Shown: positions 26,686-35,577 of the stretch, piece after piece
Numbering within the stretch: the stretch's first letter is position 1
Layout: the number at the start of each line of letters is the position of its first letter
Source of the DNA: Allobacillus halotolerans
GTDB taxonomy: Bacteria; Bacillota; Bacilli; Bacillales; Alkalibacillaceae
Direction: 5' to 3' (one strand)
NCBI RefSeq assembly: GCF_028743495.1
Contig: NZ_CP117968.1
DNA length: 64,000 bases
Translations under genes and position numbers: made by a program
Notes under the pieces: model-generated
The model's database searches: none
Seen by the model: the letters and a program-made list of their open reading frames with translations, nothing else
Told to the model about the DNA's origin: nothing

Positions 26686-27795
26686 TTAATGTATGCTTTT
26701 GTAATTTTTAAGCAAGAAATCTACTACCCGTTTTAAATTTGTTGCCCTAGACGCTTTAACTAGTAAAGCCGTATCTTCTGAAAAGGCTTCATTAATTGCA
26801 TTAATAAGTTGTTCTATATCATCGTAATGAATCAGTTTCTCTTTCGGAAACCCTACCTCAATTGCTTTCTCTCTTATATACTTTGAACTCTCACCGAACA
26901 GATATACTTGATCTAAATTATAATTGACTAACGAAGAGCCTACTTTCTCATGACCTTCTTTCGTGTAATTCCCCATTTCTACCATATCACCCAGTAAGGC
27001 AATCTTCCTTTTACTACTAACAAAATCATTAAGAACATTTAAGCCTGATATCATTGAGGCAGGATTTGCATTGTATGAATCATCAACCAATGTTCGATTA
27101 CCTTCAAAGTTATCAACGGTTAATCTTCCTCTAGGTAAGTTTACTTCTTTTAATCCTTCTCTAATTTGGTCTGCGGTTACGTCGAGTTGGTCGGCAATAG
27201 CTATACCAAACAATGAATTAATTACACTATGCTCTCCAAGTAAGTTAATGAACATACTCTCACTTTTTCCATTTAACTTCACATCAAACGTCATACCATC
27301 TCTGTTATAAGAAATGTTAGATGCTACATAATCTGATCCAGCTGTCCTTCCTACTTTAATAATTTTTCCAGGAAAGTATTTTGTATTAATTAACTTTGAA
27401 TTATCGTCATCATTATTTAGTAGTAGGATCCCATCTTGTTTCATATACTTCATCATTTCAGATTTTGACTTAGCTACATCTTCAATGGAAGAAAATCGCT
27501 CGAAATGAGCATGTCCTATAGCCGTAATTACTCCTATACTCGGTTGAATAACAGTGCATTGTTTCTTTCCTCTACCTTTTTTGCTCATTGCCATCTCAAT
27601 AACAACAGCCTCATGCTTATCGGTAATATCCTCCACATGTTCTCTTGTTTTATTAGGCAGATTGAAGTTTTTTGGTGATTTATACGTATTATATTTGGTA
27701 GCTAAAATTGATGCAGTTATTTCTTTTACTGTTGTTTTTCCAAAACTTCCTGTGACTCCAATAGTAGGAATATCTAAATACATAGTCGGTTTCAT
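26686..27795 (-). CDS. MurF-like Mur ligase lacking the N-terminal UDP-substrate domain
   Basis: 369 residues against about 450 in MurF. The sequence begins almost at the ATP-binding domain: P-loop TGSFGKTTVKE at about 14-24 (Phe where MurF has Asn), then IEMAMSKKGRG, ITAIGHAHFERF, the ADP-side and C-terminal domain with PRGRLTVD, LVDDSYNANPASM and LLGDMVEMG. The roughly 85-residue domain that holds UDP-MurNAc is missing. Only 22 bp separate it from the upstream stop, and AGAGGT precedes the ATG, so this is not a truncated pseudogene but a compact form. Substrates are thus probably not UDP-linked. Cyanophycin synthetase also joins an ATP-grasp module to a Mur module, which gives a possible precedent for working with the ATP-grasp proteins encoded just upstream. 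Confidence 0.85.
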   Translation of the reverse strand: MKPTMYLDIPTIGVTGSFGKTTVKEITASILATKYNTYKSPKNFNLPNKTREHVEDITDKHEAVVIEMAMSKKGRGKKQCTVIQPSIGVITAIGHAHFERFSSIEDVAKSKSEMMKYMKQDGILLLNNDDDNSKLINTKYFPGKIIKVGRTAGSDYVASNISYNRDGMTFDVKLNGKSESMFINLLGEHSVINSLFGIAIADQLDVTADQIREGLKEVNLPRGRLTVDNFEGNRTLVDDSYNANPASMISGLNVLNDFVSSKRKIALLGDMVEMGNYTKEGHEKVGSSLVNYNLDQVYLFGESSKYIREKAIEVGFPKEKLIHYDDIEQLINAINEAFSEDTALLVKASRATNLKRVVDFLLKNYKSIH

Positions 27796-27817
27796 ATGAG
27801 CGACCTCTTTTCAAACC

Positions 27818-29383
27818 TTATTTATTGATTTTATTTTTAAGCTTTCTTAAGGGAGCAGTTAACTTCCATGATTTACTGTCCTTCATTTTCGTAATTTCTT
27901 TTTTTAACTTCCTGATCTCCTTATCCTTTTGACTCACTTTTTTCAACATTTTTGAATCGCCAATATAATGATCATTAAATGTAAAACCCACTCTTATCGG
28001 CTTGGTATAAGGGCTTTCTTTAACTTTTGAAATATACTTTTTGGATTTGAGTTGATCAATGAAATAAGCCACATCTTGACTGTTTCCAGCAATTGTTATT
28101 TCATATCTATTCTTTTTAACTAAATTTAGTTCGCCATTGAATAGCATTTTATGAAATCTTCTTCTAACAAATTTCTGTAGTTTATCTATTTCCTGTTTGG
28201 AATAAAACTCTATCTTTCTTGAAATCAAATTAGGTTCATAAGGGTGATCAGGCAAAGTAAAACTTTTTAACCTGTTATTTAAAATATGCTCTTTAACAAA
28301 AACATAATCAAAGTAATACCGAGGTGTTGTTTCACTATAATCTATACCTGTAGTCTCTGGGAAATAATAATCAATAATGGCTCTCGGGATCGGGTGCGCC
28401 TTACCTTTTATTGGATAAAGGTGGTTCCTTATTGACGGGCGCGTATTTATCTCTAAAACGGCATGACGCCCAGTACTTTTATCATAAATCACATCAACTC
28501 CACCTTGTAATAAACCCGGAACTGATTTAACTGCTTGAACTAAGTCCTTTTTCACATCTTCAGGAAGTTCTTGAGTGGCATCGATCGGATCACCACCAGA
28601 GGAAACATTGTTCTTCGTTTTTAAGCGGACAAATTCCCCTTCAGAAGGAATAGAATTAATGTTATAATCTTGCTTAGCAAGCTCTCTTTTAACTTCTTCA
28701 TTAATTGTTACTTTCATATTATAAGTTCCTGGGATCTTTACTCTAATCTGATTTTTCCGTTTCAACAATTCTTTTATAGAATTCTTTCCATCACCTATAA
28801 CATGAGGGGGTAACCTCCTAAACGCACCAATAACTTTATCTCCAATTACAAATGCCCTATAATCTTCTCCTTCAATATATTCTTCTACTATAATTTCATT
28901 TATATTTAAATCATTCTTTAAGTAGTTTATGTTATCAAACAATTCTTTGAAATCATCAATACCTGTGATAACTCCTCTTCCACCTTTCCCATCTAGAGGT
29001 TTAATAACCAATGGGAAATCCAAGTGATTAATACTCTTTTTTATCTCACTTTCATTTAAACTTGAAAGTACTAAACCTTGTGGAACATTAACATTTTTCT
29101 CAGCAAGGAATTCTCTCGTTTTCTGCTTATTGACACATATATCTATTGCTTCCTTCGACACAACATTCGGTCTGGTATGTGTAAAAACAAGCTTGTTATC
29201 ACCTGAAGATATTGAATACCTAGGCTCGAATTTTCCACTCCTGTGATAAATATTTTTGAATGAAACCGTTAAGCCTCTTCTCCATGCTTCATATGCGATT
29301 GAATAGACGCTAACTGCGTAGCCAAACGCTTCATTTGGGATAGTTCCATTAAGTTCAGGAAGCCATTCATATTCCTTTTTCAT
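27818..29383 (-). CDS. Cyanophycin-synthetase-like ATP-grasp protein A
   Basis: 521 residues. ATP-grasp core about 85-345: FPLVIKPLDGKGGRGVITG (ATP lysine and glycine loop), IIVEEYIEGEDYRAFVIGDKVIGAFRR, HVIGDGKNSIKELL, VSSGGDPIDAT, VLEINTRPSIRNHLYP with the metal Glu/Asn. GDG and SSGGDPID are the pattern of the CphA ATP-grasp module. After YYFPET comes a segment (about 385-470) that sits where the sister proteins have an acylphosphatase domain but keeps none of its catalytic motif. The C-terminus is a short coiled coil ending SKSWKLTAPLRKLKNK. Predicted to form an amide bond through an acyl-phosphate. Substrate unknown. Confidence 0.82.
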   Translation of the reverse strand: MKKEYEWLPELNGTIPNEAFGYAVSVYSIAYEAWRRGLTVSFKNIYHRSGKFEPRYSISSGDNKLVFTHTRPNVVSKEAIDICVNKQKTREFLAEKNVNVPQGLVLSSLNESEIKKSINHLDFPLVIKPLDGKGGRGVITGIDDFKELFDNINYLKNDLNINEIIVEEYIEGEDYRAFVIGDKVIGAFRRLPPHVIGDGKNSIKELLKRKNQIRVKIPGTYNMKVTINEEVKRELAKQDYNINSIPSEGEFVRLKTKNNVSSGGDPIDATQELPEDVKKDLVQAVKSVPGLLQGGVDVIYDKSTGRHAVLEINTRPSIRNHLYPIKGKAHPIPRAIIDYYFPETTGIDYSETTPRYYFDYVFVKEHILNNRLKSFTLPDHPYEPNLISRKIEFYSKQEIDKLQKFVRRRFHKMLFNGELNLVKKNRYEITIAGNSQDVAYFIDQLKSKKYISKVKESPYTKPIRVGFTFNDHYIGDSKMLKKVSQKDKEIRKLKKEITKMKDSKSWKLTAPLRKLKNKINK

Positions 29384-29412
29384 AAATAATTCACTCCAAT
29401 TAACCAGATCTT

Positions 29413-30837
29413 TTATTTCCTAACTTCAAATCCAATATTAATTTGTTTATCCCATTCTTTTTCAATTAATTGCTGAACAACAGAGCGCCTAGACCCTGCT
29501 TTACATACCTCTTTAAATTCTTTAATTCGCATCTCATCTACTGCACCTAATACTATAACTACGTTCCCGTTTTTCAAGTTCTTTACATACCCATTTATCC
29601 CCAACTCAATTGCATGCTTCTGAACATATCGACGATAAGAAACACCCTGAACTTTACCTTTTACTATAAATTTTCGTGTTATTAACGAATATTTTGGTGG
29701 TTTAGTAATTTGTAAATCGCTAACCAATTGATTTGTCAGTAACTCATTCACTTTTTTATAATTAAAGTATACTTTGTTATCCAAGTTAAAACCTTTTGTC
29801 TCAGGAAAATAATAATCAATGATTTTTTCCTCTACCCTTATTGGCTCTCCAATAGCAGGTAAAATATGCAACACAATCCCTGCAGTTGCATTGATTTCAA
29901 GAACAGAAGCTTGTTGATCATCATAAATCAAATCAACACCACCCTGTTGTATATCTGGCAATGCCTCAAGTGCTTTTATAGCTTGTTCTTTGACATGCTC
30001 TGGTACTTGGCTAATATTTATCGAATCACCACCGGACGAGACGTTGGCTTTACCACTCAGAAATATCTTGGAGCCCTGCTCAGGAACTGCTTGAAGCGTT
30101 AGTCCTTGATTATTCAAGTAGTTTTTTAATTCATCCGTAATTTTAACTAATCTAGTGGATAACTGTGGATTTTTCTTTCTTTCTTTATTTCTGCATTCAA
30201 TTAAATATTCTATGGAATGTTCACCGTCACCAATAATAGACGCAGGCTCTCTCTTTGTCGCTGCTACAACTTCTCCACCTACGATATATACTCGAATATC
30301 GTCACCTGTAATATACTCTTCGACTAGAACATCAATGTAATCAAGCTCATTTCGAATATAATTAACCGCATACTTAATATCTGCTTCCGTTGTTACATTA
30401 GTAAATACACCATTACCAAGACTACCTAAAGTGGGTTTAATAGTAATCGGTCTATTGAGACTTAGAGCATAGTTAATTATATCTCCAATTGAGTGAGAGC
30501 TATTGAAGTTCTGACCGACAGGGGTATTAACACCGCTTTGTAATAATAGTTTCTTAGTTTCGAATTTATCCCCAGCTATATCCACTGCTTTATTTGAAAC
30601 CAAATCTCCTCTAGACCGATAAAAAAAGTGTGTTTTATTACCATCCGATAATGAGAAAATTTTTCCTACCGGGGTAAATCCAATTAACTTTATATTACTT
30701 TCGGGTGGAACTTCATGATACCACCTTAACGTAAGGCCGCGACGCCATCCTTCTAACGCCAATAGAAATGCATCCAAATTAAATCGTCGAGCGCCAGCCA
30801 TCATAGGCTTTGTTAACCAATAAGGAAAATTACTCAC
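29413..30837 (-). CDS. ATP-grasp plus intact acylphosphatase domain, protein B
   Basis: 474 residues. ATP-grasp core about 100-335 (PITIKPTLGSLGNGVFTN, VLVEEYITGDDIRVYIVGG, IIGDGEHSIEYL, VSSGGDSINIS, VLEINATAGIVLHILP). Residues about 385-472 form an acylphosphatase domain: GKVQGVSYRRYVQKHA contains the catalytic Arg and GYVKNLKNGNV the catalytic Asn. This is the only one of the four sister proteins that keeps both. It lacks the coiled-coil/SWK tail. Start is GTG at 30835-30837 after AGGGAGAG. An acylphosphatase attached to a ligase whose intermediate is an acyl-phosphate could edit or release intermediates (inference). Confidence 0.85.
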   Translation of the reverse strand: MSNFPYWLTKPMMAGARRFNLDAFLLALEGWRRGLTLRWYHEVPPESNIKLIGFTPVGKIFSLSDGNKTHFFYRSRGDLVSNKAVDIAGDKFETKKLLLQSGVNTPVGQNFNSSHSIGDIINYALSLNRPITIKPTLGSLGNGVFTNVTTEADIKYAVNYIRNELDYIDVLVEEYITGDDIRVYIVGGEVVAATKREPASIIGDGEHSIEYLIECRNKERKKNPQLSTRLVKITDELKNYLNNQGLTLQAVPEQGSKIFLSGKANVSSGGDSINISQVPEHVKEQAIKALEALPDIQQGGVDLIYDDQQASVLEINATAGIVLHILPAIGEPIRVEEKIIDYYFPETKGFNLDNKVYFNYKKVNELLTNQLVSDLQITKPPKYSLITRKFIVKGKVQGVSYRRYVQKHAIELGINGYVKNLKNGNVVIVLGAVDEMRIKEFKEVCKAGSRRSVVQQLIEKEWDKQINIGFEVRK

Positions 30838-30856
30838 TAAATGATCTCTCCCTAAG

Positions 30857-32494
30857 TTATCTTTTTAGTTTATCCTTCACTTTTCTCAACGGTTCGGTAG
30901 CTTTCCAAGATCGACTGTTATAAATATGCTGAATATCCTTATTAACTCTATTCAGATATCGTTCTTTATTAATCAAATCTTTTTCCATTCTTCGATGTGT
31001 ATAATTGACAGATTTAGGATTCGTAGCTTTAAATTTCTCTGTAATCTCAAAGCCTATTGTAATGGGTTCATTGTGCATTTCTTCCTTAATACTATTTACT
31101 GTCGCATGCTGAGGGCAGTTTTTAATTTGTTCTTTAAACTCGTAAAGCTGTTCACTCTTTTCGGCTGCCACTATAATTTCGATTTCATCAAAAACATTAT
31201 TTTGTATAGAGCCATGAACGCCTATCTCAAATGCTTTCTTTTTCAGCCATTGATGATAGCTATATTTTTGGACGTTGCCAATAACAGTAAACTTTCTCAT
31301 TGATAAGTTTTCTTGAGGTGCAGGGGCTACCTCGACTTCTAATGCTGTGCGATTTTCCAACGGTTCTAGCACTTCGACCAAATCAAAATAAATTTTTGAT
31401 TTGGATGTATCAAAACCTTTTGTTTCTGGAAAATAGTAATCGACAATAGCTTTCGGAATATCTCTTGCTTCACCTTCTAGTGGATAAAGGATGCCACCAA
31501 TTTGAGCCGTTGGATTGATTTCAATAACCAAACCTTCCGCATCAATATTCCTATTTTCATTAATAATGATGTCTACACCCGCATGAAGGAGGCCAGGAAT
31601 TGCTTTTACAGCATCAATAGCTATCTGCTTTACTTCATCTGAAATGGAGTCTGTAACATCAATTGGGTCTCCACCAGATGAAACATTTGTTTTTTGTCGC
31701 AAGTAAATTTGTTTACCCTTTGCCGGAACACTCTCCAGTGTATAACCGAATGATTCGATAAATTCAAGTACTTCGATATCGATATCAATTAAACAGCTAT
31801 TTAAACGCGCATTTTTGCGTCGTTCTCTATTTTTTAATGCAATTAATTCCTCAATTGTATGAACCCCGTCGCCTGTAATATTTGCTGGCTTTCGGTTATA
31901 TGCTGCAATTACTTCATCTTCTATGACATATACCCGATATTCTTCACCCTTAACGAATTGTTCAACGATTACTTCCCCATAACCTAAATCTTGTCGAACA
32001 TACTCTAATGCTTTTAAAAACCCTTCGTCATCTTGGATATTCGTGACGACGCCATTTCCTAAACTTGCATTTGTTGGTTTAAGAACAAGTGGATAATCAA
32101 GCTTTTTACTGTATTTAATAATTTCTTCATCTGTCGATTCAGCTTCAAATCCTTTTCCTAGAGGAACTGGAACACCTTTTTCGAGTAAAACTTCTTTTGT
32201 ATCATCTTTTTCTGATCCAATCTCAACAGCGCTATTTTGAACTTTATCTCCTCGTGTTCGAAAGAAGTAGTGAGTTCTCTCTTCCGAACTTAGTGAAAAT
32301 AGTCTGCCAGGTGGATTAACTCCAAAAATAATCATGTCTTGAAAGTGTTCGGAGTCTTTGGTGTACCACTTCAATTTTAGACCTCTTCTCCACCCTTCTA
32401 AAGCAACGGCGAATGAGTCTAGTCTTGTTTTTCGTGCATTTTTGACAATTTCATTTGTCAGTTGAGGTAAACTAATACCTTGTTGTTCTTCCAT
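30857..32494 (-). CDS. ATP-grasp plus degenerate acylphosphatase domain, protein C
   Basis: 545 residues. ATP-grasp core about 100-345 (PLVLKPTNASLGNGVVTN, VIVEQFVKGEEYRVYVIED, ITGDGVHTIEEL, VSSGGDPIDVT, VIEINPTAQIGGILYP). The acylphosphatase-like domain (about 395-480) has GNVQKYSYHQW, with His at the position of the catalytic Arg, and HGSIQN, which retains Asn; it is probably inactive as a phosphatase. The C-terminus is a coiled coil ending in SRSWKATEPLRKVKDK. AGGAGG precedes the ATG. Close relative of protein D, so local gene duplication is likely. Confidence 0.85.
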   Translation of the reverse strand: MEEQQGISLPQLTNEIVKNARKTRLDSFAVALEGWRRGLKLKWYTKDSEHFQDMIIFGVNPPGRLFSLSSEERTHYFFRTRGDKVQNSAVEIGSEKDDTKEVLLEKGVPVPLGKGFEAESTDEEIIKYSKKLDYPLVLKPTNASLGNGVVTNIQDDEGFLKALEYVRQDLGYGEVIVEQFVKGEEYRVYVIEDEVIAAYNRKPANITGDGVHTIEELIALKNRERRKNARLNSCLIDIDIEVLEFIESFGYTLESVPAKGKQIYLRQKTNVSSGGDPIDVTDSISDEVKQIAIDAVKAIPGLLHAGVDIIINENRNIDAEGLVIEINPTAQIGGILYPLEGEARDIPKAIVDYYFPETKGFDTSKSKIYFDLVEVLEPLENRTALEVEVAPAPQENLSMRKFTVIGNVQKYSYHQWLKKKAFEIGVHGSIQNNVFDEIEIIVAAEKSEQLYEFKEQIKNCPQHATVNSIKEEMHNEPITIGFEITEKFKATNPKSVNYTHRRMEKDLINKERYLNRVNKDIQHIYNSRSWKATEPLRKVKDKLKR

Positions 32495-32532
32495 TTTATT
32501 TTTTACGCCTCCTAAATCTCACTTCCACTACA

Positions 32533-34164
32533 TTACTTCTTGACTTTCTTGACCAATCCACCGACGATTCGAATTGGTGTTGAAACCTTCCAAGAAAGAC
32601 TTTGCTCCAATTTGCGTCTCTCTTTTTCCGACTTCTTGATATCTGATTCAATACGTTCTAGATCTTTGCGCATTTGTTTAATTTCATCAATTTGAGTTTT
32701 GAGCTCTCGTTTCACTTCAAATCCGATATTTACATATCCGGTAAAATTACTTTTATATACATATTCGACTTGACCTCGTTCTGGATCTTCATAAAAACCA
32801 TTTTCAAAGTCATCTACCATCTCTGGATCAGTACCGGCAACTACTACTTCCATGTCTCCGCCTTCTAATCCTAAGACATATCCGTGTAATCCTCTTTCAA
32901 AAGCCTGTTTACGGAGTCCACGATGATAGCCGATATTCGAAACTTCACCAGTCACAATATATTTCTTTTTGTAGATCTTTCCTACAGGTGCAGGTGTAAC
33001 TGTTGTAACTGCAGATTGTCGATTGATTAATGGTTCAATGACATCATAAAATGGGAAGTACATTGAGTAATTATCGATTGTAATCGGTGCTGTTTCTGGA
33101 AAATAATAATCAACAAGTGCCTTTGGAATATCCCTAGACTTTCCTTTAATCGGAAATAAGATTCCACCAAGTTGTGCTGTCGGGTTAATTTCCAATACAG
33201 CAGCTTTCTTCAGTTCTCCATTGGTTTCATTCATCAAGATATCTACTGCGCCGTGTGTAAGGCCTGGTATTGATTGCAATGATTGAATTGCCAATTCTTT
33301 TACTTCATTCGGGATGCTATCTAATACATCAATCGGATCTCCACCCATTGATATATTACATTTTTTACTTAAGAAAATTTGTTTTCCTGCTTCAGGAATA
33401 GAATCAAGAGTTAAGCCTTTTCTTCCGATAAATTCTTTGATTTCTTTACGGTTTTTAATCTGGCAGTTTATTAATCTTGGGTTCTTTTTTCGATCATTAT
33501 TTTTTTGTCTGACGAGTTCGCGAATGGTGCTTTTTCCATCGCCTGTCACATTTGGCGGAAGTCTTTTAATTGCACCAACAACTTGATTGTCTACGACATA
33601 TAAACGAAGATCGTCACCCTCAATATGTTTCTCGACAATGATATCTTCATGTGGAAATTGTGCTTTTAATTCATTGATCGAAAAATCGAGTTCTCCTTCA
33701 GAAAGGATATATGTGAAAACACCTTTACCTAAGCTACCGTCTTTAGGTTTAATGACTATTGGAAAACCTATTTGTTTAGCGTATTGGATTATATCTTCTT
33801 TCGCAGTATTATTAGGAAATGATTTTCCTTCAGGAACTTGGATATTGTGTTGTTTCAAAATTTGTTTTGTAGCTGTTTTATCTTTCCCAATTTGAACTGC
33901 CTCGTTGGATACAAGGTCTCCACGGCTTCGAAAAAAGTAATGCGTTCTTTGACCGTTAAATAATGAGAACAACTGGCCGGGCTCATCCACAAACCACGTT
34001 TCCATTTCTTTGAATTTTTCATTGTCCTTCACATGCCACTTTAACGTCAACCCTCTGCGCCAACCTTCTAAAGCGATAGCATATGAATCGAGATAGTTGC
34101 CTTGAATTCCATCTAATATTTCAGGCGGAAGATGATCCAGCCATTGATTATCTTGCTCGTTCAT
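32533..34164 (-). CDS. ATP-grasp plus degenerate acylphosphatase domain, protein D
   Basis: 543 residues. ATP-grasp core about 100-345 (PIVIKPKDGSLGKGVFTY, IIVEKHIEGDDLRLYVVDN, VTGDGKSTIREL, ISMGGDPIDVL, VLEINPTAQLGGILFP). The acylphosphatase-like domain (about 400-485) has GEVSNIGYHRG, where the Arg site is His, and HGYVLG, where the Asn site is Gly, so both catalytic residues are lost. A coiled coil follows, ending in SLSWKVSTPIRIVGG. Predicted soluble and cytoplasmic. GGAGG precedes the ATG. Confidence 0.85.
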   Translation of the reverse strand: MNEQDNQWLDHLPPEILDGIQGNYLDSYAIALEGWRRGLTLKWHVKDNEKFKEMETWFVDEPGQLFSLFNGQRTHYFFRSRGDLVSNEAVQIGKDKTATKQILKQHNIQVPEGKSFPNNTAKEDIIQYAKQIGFPIVIKPKDGSLGKGVFTYILSEGELDFSINELKAQFPHEDIIVEKHIEGDDLRLYVVDNQVVGAIKRLPPNVTGDGKSTIRELVRQKNNDRKKNPRLINCQIKNRKEIKEFIGRKGLTLDSIPEAGKQIFLSKKCNISMGGDPIDVLDSIPNEVKELAIQSLQSIPGLTHGAVDILMNETNGELKKAAVLEINPTAQLGGILFPIKGKSRDIPKALVDYYFPETAPITIDNYSMYFPFYDVIEPLINRQSAVTTVTPAPVGKIYKKKYIVTGEVSNIGYHRGLRKQAFERGLHGYVLGLEGGDMEVVVAGTDPEMVDDFENGFYEDPERGQVEYVYKSNFTGYVNIGFEVKRELKTQIDEIKQMRKDLERIESDIKKSEKERRKLEQSLSWKVSTPIRIVGGLVKKVKK

Positions 34165-34188
34165 TGTTGAAAGCCTCCATTTTATTCT

Positions 34189-35577
34189 CTATGCCTTAAG
34201 TATATCGCTAAATGCGTCAAATTTCTTCCCCTGTAACATGTCTGTCACTAATCGATTTTCGGCTCCTAGGAAGCAATCGCCCAACCAACGATCGATTGTT
34301 TCCTCAAACTCATCATAATTGCCGGGTTTTGGAGTAAATTCTCCAAAAACTAAACCATTTTCTCCCCTCAAAAAGTCGATTCGCATGAACGGGGATGGAA
34401 TTTGTCGACTGATTTCATTGACTTGTGCTAATTCTTGTTGGGTGAATCCTTTTCCTACGAACAGTTGATCATTGTATTTACCAGTAAGCAATGGTTTCCC
34501 TTCAGAGGTCCACCAACAATATTGCATCTCTGGGTATCGGATGATCTCCAAAACCAGGGGGGTTTTTCCGTAAAAACTATAGAATTTCAAATCTCTAGCA
34601 GGATGTTTGTTGTCTTGGTTTTCATAAATTAATTCTTCATAACCCCAAGAATCCTCGCTAACCCATTTTGTTTCTAAGTCTTTTTCCATTTGCTCGAGAA
34701 GCTGGTCGGTATTGTGTAGCGTCTGATTTCGTTTAATGTCGACAATATCGTTTGCTGTATGTAATAGATAAACACCGCGAGCTCCTGCTCCATTCAACGG
34801 TTTAATAACGGTCCCTTCATGTAAAGGCAGCTCATCTTTCGTATAGCCTTTCTTACTCGTTGTAGGTCTTCTGACTCCTAATTGATCTATGAATTGGTAT
34901 GCTACCGATTTATCGTCCAAAATCCAATCAGAAAGCGGTCCGTCCAATTGGTGTTGGCGAATTCTTTTCGTTAAGCTTCCTCGAAATGATGAAATTGACT
35001 GTAAAGAGAGTGGATGATCAGTTAATGCACTGCGCACGAGGGGCTCCGAGACGTCTTCTGCCGCCATCGCTTTAAGCAAATAATCGAAAACGACTAACTG
35101 ATATTTTTTCATTTCTGGTCGGTTAAATAGTCGAATTGCGTGATGGAATGTATCGAGATAGTTTTGATCATGTACCTTTTTTTGATTTACGAGGTCCTCT
35201 ATAAAATCAATCAGATTTCCCTTTTGATGTTCGTCTGTCAAGGTTTGCATCATCTGATACGTGTTTAGAAGACGGTCGTCCATGCGAAGCCGATTCAATT
35301 CGGTTTGTAACGTGTAGATGGATGATTGGATGGTTGCTAATCTGTTTTTTATTTCTTCGTTTGAAGATGAGTCAGAATCTACATTTGTAGACTTCACTTT
35401 ACTTCCTAATTTCCACGCACGGCTATTTTCAATTTGTTGAATCTCTTTTTTTCCACTATTGATTTCTCGTTTAATTTGTGCGATTTCACTTTCCAGTCTA
35501 TACAACTTTTTAGCAAGTATTTCATCATCCATTTCGGTATCGCTAAAAGAAGCTTGATTATTGTTTGATTCGGTCAT
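34189..35577 (-). CDS. TupA-like ATP-grasp protein with N-terminal coiled coil
   Basis: 462 residues. A coiled coil (about 15-60) with SRAWKLGSK, a variant of the SWK motif found at the tails of its neighbours, is followed by a helical linker and a C-terminal ATP-grasp domain: GTVIKPLNGAGARGVYLL, YEELIYENQ, ARDLKFYSFYGKTPLVLEIIR and FMRIDFLRGENGLVFGEFTPKPG. The last two motifs match the TupA-like family, named after a protein required for teichuronopeptide in an alkaliphilic Bacillus. The gene overlaps the end of the upstream glycosyltransferase by 20 bp and has AAAGGAGG inside that gene, so translation is coupled. Ligation of an amino acid to a uronic acid or glutamate is a reasonable guess. 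Confidence 0.75.
   Translation of the reverse strand: MTESNNNQASFSDTEMDDEILAKKLYRLESEIAQIKREINSGKKEIQQIENSRAWKLGSKVKSTNVDSDSSSNEEIKNRLATIQSSIYTLQTELNRLRMDDRLLNTYQMMQTLTDEHQKGNLIDFIEDLVNQKKVHDQNYLDTFHHAIRLFNRPEMKKYQLVVFDYLLKAMAAEDVSEPLVRSALTDHPLSLQSISSFRGSLTKRIRQHQLDGPLSDWILDDKSVAYQFIDQLGVRRPTTSKKGYTKDELPLHEGTVIKPLNGAGARGVYLLHTANDIVDIKRNQTLHNTDQLLEQMEKDLETKWVSEDSWGYEELIYENQDNKHPARDLKFYSFYGKTPLVLEIIRYPEMQYCWWTSEGKPLLTGKYNDQLFVGKGFTQQELAQVNEISRQIPSPFMRIDFLRGENGLVFGEFTPKPGNYDEFEETIDRWLGDCFLGAENRLVTDMLQGKKFDAFSDILKA

Noticed and set aside
26686..27795. MurF-like gene as a truncated pseudogene
   Set aside because: It has its own RBS, intact P-loop and C-terminal domain and sits 22 bp from the previous gene, which leaves no room for a lost N-terminal part.
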